DNA of 64,000 bases from an uncultured Acidimicrobiales bacterium. Its GTDB lineage: Bacteria > Actinomycetota > Acidimicrobiia > Acidimicrobiales > SHLQ01. Within the stretch, counting starts at the first letter, position 1. Each line of letters opens with the position of its first letter. The notes under the pieces are model-generated. The model was not told where the DNA came from. It did not search any database and worked only from the letters and a program-made list of their open reading frames with translations. The position numbers were made by a program, and so were the translations under genes. The stretch is from positions 1-64,000 of the forward strand of contig CALHYX010000024.1 of the NCBI GenBank assembly GCA_938041035.1. The letters are read 5' to 3'. Shown piece by piece: positions 55,655-64,000 of the stretch.

Positions 55655-56862
55655 TGGCTGTATCTCCGGACGATCTCTCGCGCCCCGACACCCTGACCTG
55701 CCCCGCCTGCGGGGAGGCCAACGCCGCGGTCCTGCATACCGAGACGGCGATACCGGTGAACTCCTGTCTCCTCGTCGACACCGAAGCCGAGGCGATCGCT
55801 TTCGGCCGGGGCGACATGGCCTTTGCGCTGTGCGCCGACTGTGGTTTCGCCTTCAACGCCGCCTTCGACCAGAAGCTGGCCGAATACGACCAGCGTTACG
55901 AGGAGACCCAGCAGTTCTCCGGGCGCTTCGTGGAGTTCGCCACCGATCTCGCCCGCCGCTGGGTGGTCGACTACGACCTCGCCGGCAAGCGGGTCCTCGA
56001 AGTCGGCTGCGGGAAAGGCGAATTTCTGGTGATGATGGCCGACGCCGGAATCGGCTCGGGCATCGGCATCGACCCCGGGGTACACCCCGAACGGATCGAC
56101 AACGCCGGGCACGACCTGACCTGGATTCCCGACTTCTACTCCGCGGACTACACCCACCTCGAAGCCGACGCCATCGTGTGTCGCCACACCCTCGAACACA
56201 TCCCCGATGTGGCGGACTTCATGACCCGCATCCGGGCGGCCATCGGCGATCAGACCGACACCGTCGTCCTGTTCGAGCTGCCCGACGTACAACGGATCCT
56301 CGACGAGGTCGCGTTCTGGGACATCTACTACGAGCACTGCTCGTACTTCGGGGCCGGCTCGCTCGCCCGGCTGTTCCGGCGCACCGGCTTCGAGGTGCTC
56401 GACGTGCAACGCGAGTACGACGATCAGTACCTGGTGATCGCCGCCCGACCATCGACCACACCCGCCGGCGGGGCGCCGCTGCCGATCGAGGACGACCTGG
56501 AGGCGCTGCGGTCCGGCGCGGCCGGATTCGGCCCCGGTTACCGATCGTTGATCGACCGCTGGTCGACCCGACTGGCCGAGGCGGAAACGTCGGGTGAGCG
56601 CGTGGTGATCTGGGGCAGCGGCTCCAAGGGGGTGTCGTTTCTCAGCAACCTCGGCGGTGGCCGCCACGTCGATGCCGCGGTCGACATCAATCCGTTCAAG
56701 TGGGGCAAGTTCATGGCCGGTACCGGCCACCCCATCGTCGGCCCGGACGATCTTCCCGCTCAGCCACCCGATCTCGTGATCGTGATGAACCCGATCTACA
56801 CCGAGGAGATCACCGCCGAGCTGGCCTCCCGCGGGCTGCACCCCGTGGTCGAGGCGCTGTAG
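55654..56862 (+). CDS. Sugar-type methyltransferase homologue (second of three)
   Basis: 402 residues from ATG at 55654, overlapping the first by one base. Zinc pairs LTCPACG and LCADCGF, SAM motif VLEVGCGKGEFL and catalytic-region YYEHCSYF in place of YHEHFCYY. The C-terminal domain has IWGSGSKGVSFL. It keeps the full domain layout of the C-methyltransferase family, but the active-site block differs, so it may methylate a different position or act as a partner subunit. Confidence 0.83.
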   Translation: MAVSPDDLSRPDTLTCPACGEANAAVLHTETAIPVNSCLLVDTEAEAIAFGRGDMAFALCADCGFAFNAAFDQKLAEYDQRYEETQQFSGRFVEFATDLARRWVVDYDLAGKRVLEVGCGKGEFLVMMADAGIGSGIGIDPGVHPERIDNAGHDLTWIPDFYSADYTHLEADAIVCRHTLEHIPDVADFMTRIRAAIGDQTDTVVLFELPDVQRILDEVAFWDIYYEHCSYFGAGSLARLFRRTGFEVLDVQREYDDQYLVIAARPSTTPAGGAPLPIEDDLEALRSGAAGFGPGYRSLIDRWSTRLAEAETSGERVVIWGSGSKGVSFLSNLGGGRHVDAAVDINPFKWGKFMAGTGHPIVGPDDLPAQPPDLVIVMNPIYTEEITAELASRGLHPVVEAL

Positions 56863-56865
56863 CCG

Positions 56866-58047
56866 ATGGCGGTTCCGGTGTGCCCGGTGTGCCGCACCGA
56901 CGATGCGGTCGCCGTACTCGAACTCGGCGAGCTGCCCGTGCTGCCGAACTCACCGGCGGCAACACCTGCCCGGGCTGTCGCCGCCGCTCGAGGCGACCTC
57001 GAACTGGTGTGTTGCCGGACGTGCGCCCACCTGTGGAACCGTCGCTTCGACGAGTCGAAGCTCGTCTACGACACGGCGTATGAGAACACGTTGCACCACT
57101 CGCCGGTCTTTCGCGAATACGCCGAAGGCCTGGCCGACCGGTTGATTGCCGAGTTCGGGCTCGGCGGCGCGCTGATCGGGGAGTTCGGGGCCGGCTCCGG
57201 GCACTTTCTCGCGTTGTTGTGCGACCGGGCCGAGGCCCGCGGCGTGGGCTTCGACCCGGGTGCGGGCGCGGAACGAAGCGGTGACCTCGGTACCGACCGG
57301 GTCGAACTGCGGGCGAGCGCGTTTGTCGTCGATGGCTCCTTCAGGCCGGACTTCGTGTTTTCACAGCACGCCCTCGAACACCTGGTCGACCCCGCCGCTG
57401 TCGTCGCACCGATCGTCGCGGCCCTCGCGCCGGGCACGGGCGGCTACCACGAGGTCCCGAACGGGGCCTTCCTGCTCGAACACCGGGCCGTCTGGGATCT
57501 GATCTACGAACACGTCTCGGTGTTTACCCCACCGTCATTTCGGCGCCTGCTCACTCAGCTCGGCCTGGACGTACGCGCGGTCACGGCCGCCTTTGGCGAT
57601 CAGTATCTGGCGGCGGAGGTCGAGCGGGCGCCACCCGGAGGATCTCCCCTCGCCGAGGATGAGGCCACCTCGTCCGCGGTCGCCGCGGTGGTGGCCGAAG
57701 CTGTGCGATTCGGCGCAGACGTGGCGGCCGGTTTGGCCGACGCGGCCACGTCGTTCGGACGATGGCGGCGCGACGGACCCGTCGCCGTGTGGGGCGCCGG
57801 GTCGAAGGGTGTCAGCTACTGCAATCTCATCGCCGCGGCGGACCCCGGTGTGCTGGTGGTCGACATCAACCCTCGTAAGGAGGGGCTGTTCATCGCGGGC
57901 AGCGGGCACCGGATCGTCGCGCCCAGCGCGCTCGTCGAGCTACGGCCCGCCCATGTGGTGATCGCCAACCCGCTGTACCGCGACGAGATCACGGGTCAGC
58001 TGGCGGCGTTGGGCCTCGCGCCCGAGGTGCACGTCCTCTTCGCCTGA
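56866..58047 (+). CDS. Sugar-type methyltransferase homologue (third of three)
   Basis: 393 residues from ATG at 56866, 3 nt after the previous stop. Zinc pairs VCPVCR and CCRTCA, SAM motif IGEFGAGSGHFLALLC, and YEHVSVF at the catalytic block. The C-terminal domain has VWGAGSKGVSYC and VVDINPRKEG, close to the second homologue. The second and third proteins resemble each other more than the first. Last gene of the operon; the opposite-strand methyltransferase follows. Confidence 0.83.
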   Translation: MAVPVCPVCRTDDAVAVLELGELPVLPNSPAATPARAVAAARGDLELVCCRTCAHLWNRRFDESKLVYDTAYENTLHHSPVFREYAEGLADRLIAEFGLGGALIGEFGAGSGHFLALLCDRAEARGVGFDPGAGAERSGDLGTDRVELRASAFVVDGSFRPDFVFSQHALEHLVDPAAVVAPIVAALAPGTGGYHEVPNGAFLLEHRAVWDLIYEHVSVFTPPSFRRLLTQLGLDVRAVTAAFGDQYLAAEVERAPPGGSPLAEDEATSSAVAAVVAEAVRFGADVAAGLADAATSFGRWRRDGPVAVWGAGSKGVSYCNLIAAADPGVLVVDINPRKEGLFIAGSGHRIVAPSALVELRPAHVVIANPLYRDEITGQLAALGLAPEVHVLFA

Positions 58048-58068
58048 GCGGTACCGGTCCGCGGTTGG

Positions 58069-58896
58069 CTACAGCCGCTTCGCCGAATAGATGGCGGTGC
58101 GAAACGGTCGTTCGACCGCACCGCCGAAGTCGGCGTCGACCAGCTCCTCGATCGCCCGCAACAACTCGGTTCGCACGGCGGCGCCCAACGCCATCCAGTG
58201 CGAGATCGATCGCAGGAGGCCGACCACTGCGGCGGAGGTGTGCGTCGCGGTCCAGGACACGTTGGTGATCTCGACCGGGCCGAAGCGATCGATGGCGGCG
58301 AACTCATCGATGCGGGACTGGCGATCGAGCGCGTACGGATGGGCGCCGATGCCGGCACCGCCGTGTTCGGCGCTGTCGGCCAGGTGCGGTGCGTGTTCGT
58401 GCAGCAACGGTTGCACGGCCTCGCGAAACGGGTCGGGCCGGTCGGGATCTCCGTAGTGGTTCCACCACAACGCGATCGAGCCGCCGGGGCGAAGCGCATC
58501 GGCCGCCCGATGGAGACCCAACTCGGGCGGTACCCAGTGGAACGAGGTCGCCGCGGCGACGAGATCGAAGCTCGCGGGCTCGACATCGACCGTCTCGAAC
58601 GCGCCCTGGCGAACCTCGAATTTCCGGCCGGCGTGCCGGTCGCGCAACCCGGCGACGAACTCGGCACCGAGCTCGACGGCCACCACGCTGGCACCGGCGT
58701 CGAGCAGCGGTCCCGTGGCCTGCCCGGGACCGGGTCCGACCTCCAGCACGCGACAACCGGGCCCCAACCCGCACGATGCGCGCAGATGGTCGAACACCTC
58801 GGCCGGATACCCGGGTCGGCCGTCGAGATAGGCCTCGGCATCGGCGCTGAACAGTGCCCGCCGGATATCGTTGTCGAACTCTGATCGATCGGCCAC
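58069..58896 (-). CDS. Class I SAM-dependent methyltransferase
   Basis: 275 residues from GTG at 58896 (MADRSEFDND); a TTG at 58935 is an alternative. The SAM motif is VLEVGPGPGQATGPLL, followed by VAVELGAEF and AATSFHWVPPELGLHRAADAL, typical of methyltransferase type 11/25-like proteins. Substrate unknown. Convergent with the sugar operon, so not obviously part of it. Confidence 0.83.
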   Translation of the reverse strand: MADRSEFDNDIRRALFSADAEAYLDGRPGYPAEVFDHLRASCGLGPGCRVLEVGPGPGQATGPLLDAGASVVAVELGAEFVAGLRDRHAGRKFEVRQGAFETVDVEPASFDLVAAATSFHWVPPELGLHRAADALRPGGSIALWWNHYGDPDRPDPFREAVQPLLHEHAPHLADSAEHGGAGIGAHPYALDRQSRIDEFAAIDRFGPVEITNVSWTATHTSAAVVGLLRSISHWMALGAAVRTELLRAIEELVDADFGGAVERPFRTAIYSAKRL

Positions 58897-59037
58897 GAGG
58901 TCAGTAGAACATGGTGGCTGCCCGATGACCGACAAGTTCCGAACGTCTTCGGGCGGTTCGCCGGGTCGCTCGGCGCCCGTGGTAGCACGAGGGGAGCGGT
59001 ATCTCCCGCGAACTCGTCAACCCCAGGAGACGCGCCC

Positions 59038-59673
59038 ATGTCGGCCGGTGGCACACAGCTGTACGCCAACCTCGACCCGGCGACGGTGCCGGCCCCGGTG
59101 CAGGCCGCCGTCGCCGCGGCCGAGGCGTTGTCGTTCGAGCTGTGTGTGCATCCGGCGACCGGTCGGCTGCTTCAGTCGCTCGGAGCGGGCGTCGCCCCCG
59201 GTGCAACCGTGGCCGAGATCGGGACGGGTACCGGCGCCGGGCTCGGTTGGCTGACCAGCTTTGCGAGCCCCGAGGTGTCGTTCGTCAGCATCGAAATCGA
59301 CGAGAACCGGGCGAGGGCGGCCCGGGCGGTATTCGCCGACCGACCCAACGTGAGCGTGGCGCACGGCGACGCCGGCGAGCTGTACGAACGGGGACCCTTT
59401 GACCTGCTCGTCTTCGACGGTGGCTGGGGAACCGGTAAGACCGGGGGCCAACGGGTCGAGATCGCCGATGTGGTCAAGCCCTACGGCTCGTTCACCATCG
59501 ATGACTTCTCACCCATGCGGCAGTGGCCCCCCGAGTTCGACGGTCAACTCGACGCCGGGCGCCACTTCTGGCTCACCCATCCCGACGTGCTCGCCACCGA
59601 GGTGCAGGTGGCGCCGGACATGACGGTGCTGGTCGGACTGCACGTGCCGGATCGAGGTCAAACGCTCGCGTAG
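59038..59673 (+). CDS. O-methyltransferase-like class I SAM enzyme
   Basis: 211 residues from ATG at 59038 with AGGAGA upstream. SAM motif VAEIGTGTGAGLGWL, acidic SIEIDENRA, and the later DLLVFDGGWG. This resembles the short catechol-O-methyltransferase/caffeoyl-CoA methyltransferase type. Substrate unknown. Its last 16 bases overlap the convergent cyclase-family gene. Confidence 0.82.
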   Translation: MSAGGTQLYANLDPATVPAPVQAAVAAAEALSFELCVHPATGRLLQSLGAGVAPGATVAEIGTGTGAGLGWLTSFASPEVSFVSIEIDENRARAARAVFADRPNVSVAHGDAGELYERGPFDLLVFDGGWGTGKTGGQRVEIADVVKPYGSFTIDDFSPMRQWPPEFDGQLDAGRHFWLTHPDVLATEVQVAPDMTVLVGLHVPDRGQTLA

Positions 59674-60335
59674 GCGCGCACCGTGAACGTGCCGCACCCC
59701 TCGATCTTCGGAGGTACTGCGGTGAACGTGAACCCCGTCGCCGGCAGGTGGTCGAGGTTGGTCAGGTGCTCGATGATCGGGATGTCGCGGCGCAGCAATT
59801 CGGTGTGTACCGGGCGCTCGCCACCCTCGGTGGTGTCGATGTTCAGAGAATCGATGCCGACGCAGGCAACATCCGCGGCGACCAGGGCGTGGGCGGATGC
59901 TTCGGTGAGGAAGGGGTGGCGATCGAGGTAGGCATCGGTTCCCCAGTGGTGGGAATGGTCGGTACGGACCAGTACCGCGTGCCCGGCCAGGCCGACCAGG
60001 TCCGCCGGGTCCAGCTCGATGCCGGGCTCGTCGATGTCGGGGTTACGGTCGGCGGCATCGGGGGAGCGGTCGAGACACACGGCGGGCACCGCGGCGACCC
60101 GGTCGAGGTCGAGGCCGGTGAGATCGTGGCCGTCGTCGAAGCGGTGGAACGGCACGTCGAGGTAGGTGCCGGTGTTGGTGCAGAGGGTGACGAGTCCGAT
60201 GTGGAACCGGATGCCGGGGCCGTAAATCGTCTCGGCCGCCTCCCGGGTGAGGTGCGAGGCCACGATCGGGGTCGGCAGACCCGGGTAGGTGGTCATGCCG
60301 TCGGTGATGACGTGGCTGAGATCGATGTTGGCCAT
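59658..60335 (-). CDS. Cyclase-family (kynurenine formamidase-like) hydrolase, altered metal site
   Basis: 225 residues from ATG at 60335. The fold is that of PF04199 cyclases ([32 protein letters not shown]). The usual metal motif HxGTHxDxPxH appears as [11 protein letters not shown]. The first two His are therefore Asn and Tyr, while Asp and the last His remain. Metal binding and catalysis may differ from kynurenine formamidase. Substrate unknown. Convergent and overlapping with the previous gene. Confidence 0.8.
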   Translation of the reverse strand: MANIDLSHVITDGMTTYPGLPTPIVASHLTREAAETIYGPGIRFHIGLVTLCTNTGTYLDVPFHRFDDGHDLTGLDLDRVAAVPAVCLDRSPDAADRNPDIDEPGIELDPADLVGLAGHAVLVRTDHSHHWGTDAYLDRHPFLTEASAHALVAADVACVGIDSLNIDTTEGGERPVHTELLRRDIPIIEHLTNLDHLPATGFTFTAVPPKIEGCGTFTVRAYASV

Positions 60336-60493
60336 ACCCCAGTCTGCCCGGTTTTCCTCGCAGGTCGATCCCCATCGACGGTCGGGATCACCACCGTTCG
60401 GGCCACGTGGTCCGCCGTCGTCTCCGGGCGCCAGAAGTGGCCCGCCGCACCGGCGTCGAGCAGACTGCCAGGCGAACCCAGCCGAGGAGAACC

Positions 60494-61480
60494 ATGTTCC
60501 GCGCCCTGTTGCTCGAACGCGACGAAAACAAGACCGTCAGCCACCGCTTCGCCGACCTCGACGAATCCGAGTTGCCCGAGGGTGAGGTCACCGTGGACGT
60601 GGAGTACTCGACCATCAATTACAAGGACGGACTCGCCGTCGCCGGCCGTCCCGGTGTGGTGCGGGCCTGGCCCATGGTTCCCGGTATCGACTTCGCCGGT
60701 ACCGTCGCGGCGAGCGATTCGGCCACCTACGCCGACGGCGACAAGGTTGTGCTCAACGGCTGGGGTGTGGGCGAGGGGCACTGGGGCGGACTGGCCACCA
60801 AGGCCCGGGTGCCCGCCGACTACCTGGTGCCGTTGCCGAGCGCGTTCAGCACCGAGCAGGCCATGGCGATCGGTACCGCCGGCTACACGGCCATGTTGTG
60901 CGTCCTGGCCCTCGAAGATCACGGGGTGAAACCGGACCAGGGGCCCGTGGTCGTCACCGGCGCCTCCGGCGGGGTCGGTAGCACCGCGGTGGCGCTCCTC
61001 GCCGCCAACGGTTTCGAGGTTGTCGCCAGCACGGGGCGTCCGGCCGAAGCCGACTACCTGCGCGAACTTGGCGCCGCCGACGTCATCGACCGCGAGGAGC
61101 TCTCCGGCGAGGGCCCACCGCTGGGCAAGGGGCGCTGGGCCGGGGCGATCGATTCCGTCGGCAGCACCACGCTCGCCACCGTCTTGTCGACCACCCTCGA
61201 CGAGGGCTGCGTCGCCGCCTGTGGCCTGGCCCAGGGCCCGGATCTGCCGGCCACGGTACTTCCGTTCATTCTGCGCGGCGTCACCCTTGCCGGGGTGAAC
61301 TCGGTGACCCAGCCCTTTGCCCGCCGCGTGCAGGCCTGGGACCGGCTGGCCCGCGACCTCGACCCGGCAAAGCTCGCTTCGATGACCACGGTCGAGCCGC
61401 TCGAAGCGGTGCCCGGTCTCGCCGACCGGATCCTCGATGGGCAGATCCGCGGGCGGGTCGTCATCGACGTGCGGGCCTGA
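60494..61480 (+). CDS. AcuI/YhdH-type NADPH-dependent oxidoreductase
   Basis: 328 residues from ATG at 60494 with GAGGAGA upstream; longer in-frame starts lack a site. Medium-chain reductase of the quinone-oxidoreductase branch: [32 protein letters not shown]-binding [17 protein letters not shown], and C-terminal [10 protein letters not shown]. The best family match is acrylyl-CoA reductase AcuI, which makes propionyl-CoA from acrylyl-CoA. That would connect with propionyl-CoA metabolism elsewhere in the window. A perfect palindrome CCCCGGATCCGGGG follows the stop (61487-61500). Confidence 0.85.
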   Translation: MFRALLLERDENKTVSHRFADLDESELPEGEVTVDVEYSTINYKDGLAVAGRPGVVRAWPMVPGIDFAGTVAASDSATYADGDKVVLNGWGVGEGHWGGLATKARVPADYLVPLPSAFSTEQAMAIGTAGYTAMLCVLALEDHGVKPDQGPVVVTGASGGVGSTAVALLAANGFEVVASTGRPAEADYLRELGAADVIDREELSGEGPPLGKGRWAGAIDSVGSTTLATVLSTTLDEGCVAACGLAQGPDLPATVLPFILRGVTLAGVNSVTQPFARRVQAWDRLARDLDPAKLASMTTVEPLEAVPGLADRILDGQIRGRVVIDVRA

Positions 61481-61516
61481 GCCGCACCCCGGATCCGGGG
61501 CCCTAGACTGCCCGCC

Positions 61517-62458
61517 ATGGCCAACGACCCCTCCACCGTCGCCGACCCCGCTGCCGATCCGCTCGAGAGCCAAACCCCGCCTTCGTCAACGCAGCCCCAG
61601 ACAAAAATGGAGGGCGAGGCGCAGTACTTCTCCGACACGAACAACCGGGCGACCCGGCAGGTGGGGTGGAATCGCAAGGGGTTCTTTCGGCGTGAACTTC
61701 GCGAACGGCTCGAACTGGCGAGTGCGGCCAAGGACGCGCTGGGTGCACGCGACACGGTGCGCGCGCTGACGCTGGGCTGTGGCGACATGACCGGTGAGTG
61801 GGGCTTTCTGAACACGGTCGGGACCACCCAAATCGTTGCCTACGACGTCAGCGAGGGGCAACGCGACAAGTTCTTCGAACGGATCAAAGACACCGATTAC
61901 TCCGTTGAGATCGACTACCGCATCGGTGATGTCTCCCAGGTCGATCTCGGTACCGACGAGTTCGATCTCGTGCTGATCCAGCAGTCGTATCACCACTTCG
62001 AAGAGGTTGAGTTGATCGCGGCCGCCGTCCGGCGGGCGCTTCGACCCGACGGTGTGTTCGTCCTCCACGACTACGTCGGCGAACCATTCCTTCAGCGTGG
62101 CCCGAAGCAGCGTGATGTTGCCGAGCGGGTCTGGAAGAACCTGCCCGATCGGCTTCGCCTGGGAGCGAACGGCGAGGTGTTTTCGGACCTCCACGTTCCG
62201 CCCAAGGAAATGCTCTCGCCCAACGAAGCGATCCGATCGCTGGCGATCCTCCCCGCGATCCGAGAGAACTTCGACGTCATCGACGAGCACATCTACGGCG
62301 GCCTGGTGTTCGCCGTGCTGAACGGCTTCAGCCAGAACTACACCTCCGAGGAAGACGAAACCCTCATGCGCGTCCTGTGGGAGATGGATGATGTCCTGAC
62401 CCGCTCCGGGGGAATCGAGCCCAACTTCATCCGGGCGTTGTATCGACCGAAGCCGTAA
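61517..62458 (+). CDS. SAM-dependent methyltransferase-like protein
   Basis: 313 residues from ATG at 61517. SAM region ALTLGCGDMTGEWGFL, then VAYDVSEGQ and VLIQQSYHHFEEVELIA, a methyltransferase type 11/12 pattern with an unusual first Gly-loop (GCGDMTGE). The N-terminus (about 30 residues) is Pro/Ser-rich and disordered. Substrate unknown. Confidence 0.78.
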   Translation: MANDPSTVADPAADPLESQTPPSSTQPQTKMEGEAQYFSDTNNRATRQVGWNRKGFFRRELRERLELASAAKDALGARDTVRALTLGCGDMTGEWGFLNTVGTTQIVAYDVSEGQRDKFFERIKDTDYSVEIDYRIGDVSQVDLGTDEFDLVLIQQSYHHFEEVELIAAAVRRALRPDGVFVLHDYVGEPFLQRGPKQRDVAERVWKNLPDRLRLGANGEVFSDLHVPPKEMLSPNEAIRSLAILPAIRENFDVIDEHIYGGLVFAVLNGFSQNYTSEEDETLMRVLWEMDDVLTRSGGIEPNFIRALYRPKP

Positions 62459-62491
62459 CCGGTTCGACTCGGGCAACCCGCCCGGGACCGC

Positions 62492-64000
62492 TTAGCCGAG
62501 CTTGGCCAGCGCCCGAGCGCGCAGTTCGTATTTGAGTACCTTGCCGCTCGCATTGAGCGGGAACTCGGTGACGAACTCGACGTGGCGGGGCACCTTGTAG
62601 TTCGCCATCTGGTCGCGGCACCACGCGATGAGGGTTTCGGCGTCGAGGTCGCCGCCGTCGGGCGTGCGGACGACGAACGCGTAACCGACTTCACCGAGGC
62701 GTTGGTCGGGCACGCCGACGACCGCGACGGCACCGATAGCCGGGTGCGGGTGCATCAGGTTTTCGATCTCGGCGGGATAGGCGTTGAACCCGCCGTTGAT
62801 GAACATGTCCTTCTTGCGGTCGGTGATGTCGATGTAGCCGGCCGCGTCCATGACGCCGATGTCGCCGGTGTGCAGCCAGCCGTCGTCGTCGATCGCCTCG
62901 GCGGTCTGCTCCGGATCGTCGAGGTAGCCGGCCATGATGTTGTAGCCCCGCACGACGATCTCGCCCGGTTCGCCGCGAGGCACCTCGGCTCCTGCGTCGT
63001 CGACGACCAGCACCTCGACGTCGTCGATCGCCCGGCCCGACGTCGATGCGATCACCGCCGGGTCATCGTCGTGGCGACACATCGTGGCGATGCCCGACGA
63101 CTCGGTCAACCCGTAGCCGGTCACGACCTTCTCGAAGCCCAGCCGATCGCGCATCTGATGAATCATCTCCACTGGAATCGCGGCGGCGCCGGTGACCGCG
63201 AGGCGCAGCGTCGACATGTCGTACCGGTCGAGGTCGGGGTGATTGAGGATCGTCTGGTAGATCGCGGGGGGACCAGGGAGCATGGAGATCTGTTCCTCGG
63301 GTATGCGGTCCATCACCGACGGCACGTCAAAAACGGCGTGGGGCAAGATGGTCGCCCCGGTCATCAGGCAGGCGAGGATGCCGGCGTTCAGCCCGAAGGA
63401 ATGGAAGAAGGGGTTGATGATGAGGTACCGATCGCGGGCTTCGAGGCCGATCACCGAGGCCCAGGAGCGATAGGCCCGGCACACCTGTTCGTGGCCCAGC
63501 ATCGCCCCCTTGGGCAACCCGGTGGTGCCGGAGGTGAACATGATGTGGCAGAGATCGTCGGCCCCGATCGACGCGGCCCGAGCGGCCTGATCATCAGCAC
63601 CGATCGAGGCGCCGCGTTCGAGGTAGTCGGCAAACGCGACCGTGCCCTCGGGCACCGAGCCGCGCAGCACCACGATCTCGGGCCGCTCGCCGGCGGCGCC
63701 CCCGGCGTAGGCGGCGTCGAGCAGTTCGACGTAGTCGGTATCGAGGAAGTCGGTGACGGTAAAGAGGATTCTCGCGGAGGTCTTTTCGAGCAGATAGGCG
63801 GCCTCGGTGCCCTTCCAGCGGGTGTTGACCGGGACGAGGACACCACCGGCGGTGTGCACGCCGAGGGCGGCTACCACCCATTCCCAGGCATTCGGTGCCC
63901 ACACCGCGACCCGATCGCCGGGGGCGACACCCGACGCCATCGCCGCAGCCGCGGAACCGGCGATGCGATCGCGCAACTCGACGAAGGACAATCGCAGCTC
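62492..64000 (-). CDS. Long-chain acyl-CoA synthetase/AMP-dependent ligase (partial)
   Basis: The minus-strand frame ends at 62492 and remains open at the right edge, so the N-terminus is missing; visible sequence starts ELRLSFVELRDRI. AMP-binding motifs are MFTSGTTGLPKGAM, TGYGLTESSG and the adenylate Tyr/Asp region HTGDIGVMDAAGYI, followed by DRKKDMFINGGFNAYPAEIE and the C-terminal catalytic Lys in SGKVLKYELR. It activates a carboxylic acid with CoA. Convergent with the preceding methyltransferase gene. Confidence 0.92.
   Translation of the reverse strand, partial: ELRLSFVELRDRIAGSAAAAMASGVAPGDRVAVWAPNAWEWVVAALGVHTAGGVLVPVNTRWKGTEAAYLLEKTSARILFTVTDFLDTDYVELLDAAYAGGAAGERPEIVVLRGSVPEGTVAFADYLERGASIGADDQAARAASIGADDLCHIMFTSGTTGLPKGAMLGHEQVCRAYRSWASVIGLEARDRYLIINPFFHSFGLNAGILACLMTGATILPHAVFDVPSVMDRIPEEQISMLPGPPAIYQTILNHPDLDRYDMSTLRLAVTGAAAIPVEMIHQMRDRLGFEKVVTGYGLTESSGIATMCRHDDDPAVIASTSGRAIDDVEVLVVDDAGAEVPRGEPGEIVVRGYNIMAGYLDDPEQTAEAIDDDGWLHTGDIGVMDAAGYIDITDRKKDMFINGGFNAYPAEIENLMHPHPAIGAVAVVGVPDQRLGEVGYAFVVRTPDGGDLDAETLIAWCRDQMANYKVPRHVEFVTEFPLNASGKVLKYELRARALAKLG

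Noticed and set aside
61487-61500. CCCCGGATCCGGGG as a terminator of the AcuI-like gene
   Set aside because: A palindrome without a loop-sized centre or T-tract; it could work as a weak Rho-type site but nothing supports that.

Overview
This window is strongly G+C-rich bacterial chromosomal DNA with dense, conventional gene packing, frequent ATGA/GTGA/TGATG stop-start overlaps and many lipobox signal peptides. An ArfA-like BON/OmpA protein, a peptidoglycan-binding-adaptor/MacB export system, actinobacterial-style short MaoC and malyl-CoA lyase genes and a form I CO dehydrogenase together suggest a high-GC actinobacterium, possibly of the Acidimicrobiia. That placement is inference; there is no rRNA or other phylogenetic marker here. 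I see no tRNA, rRNA, CRISPR array, insertion sequence or prophage, and no clear sign of recent transfer.

Layout. 1-3017 (minus): a membrane-anchored coiled-coil/helix-hairpin-helix protein cut by the window edge, preceded by an OmpA/BON envelope protein. 3336-5867 (minus): nitronate monooxygenase-like protein and a lipoprotein hydrolase. 5909-11236 (minus): a cobalamin operon, promoter -> B12 riboswitch -> btuF-btuC-btuD-cobU-cobT-cobS, i.e. uptake plus nucleotide-loop assembly. 11273-13715 (minus): two CitE/malyl-CoA-lyase-like genes and a MaoC hydratase, the tail of an ethylmalonyl-CoA-type pathway. 13785-15005: a class V PLP enzyme. 15038-20924: a two-component system divergent from a small Cys-repeat lipoprotein and a MacA/MacB-like export system, with repeated TCTCAG boxes between them. 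20964-26052: a mixed block with a lipoprotein, a histidine phosphatase, a small membrane protein with a divergent TetR regulator, a K+ channel and a three-domain secreted protein.

26111-35540 is the most coherent physiological unit. A LysR regulator (with a co-directional crotonase) diverges from coxM-coxS-coxL-xdhC/YHS-mobA-like-coxD-coxE. CoxL has the AYACSFR motif diagnostic of form I, true CO-oxidising dehydrogenases. 35607-41906: MFS transporter, a secreted or anchored beta-rich protein, msrA, an Amidase_3 cell-wall hydrolase with two N-terminal repeats, and a site-2-type protease. 41890-47660 (minus): aspartate/glutamate racemase-like protein and a general L-amino-acid ABC transporter (aapJ-Q-M-P), whose aapJ-aapQ gap carries a run of four hairpins. 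47811-51146: crotonase and a double-length class III CoA transferase. 51156-58047: a glycosyltransferase, then a tight sugar-nucleotide operon (cytidylyltransferase, epimerase, and three consecutive zinc-type sugar C-methyltransferase homologues). 58069-64000: further methyltransferases, a cyclase-family hydrolase, an AcuI-like reductase and an acyl-CoA synthetase cut by the right edge.

The features not explained by gene content are: a palindrome with a conserved core and covarying arms that occurs twice (21874-21916 and 46358-46388); the hairpin array between aapJ and aapQ; in-frame 15-bp tandem repeats at several unrelated loci; the repeat-rich intergenic region in front of the cox genes; and the TCTCAG array between the two-component system and its likely target operon.
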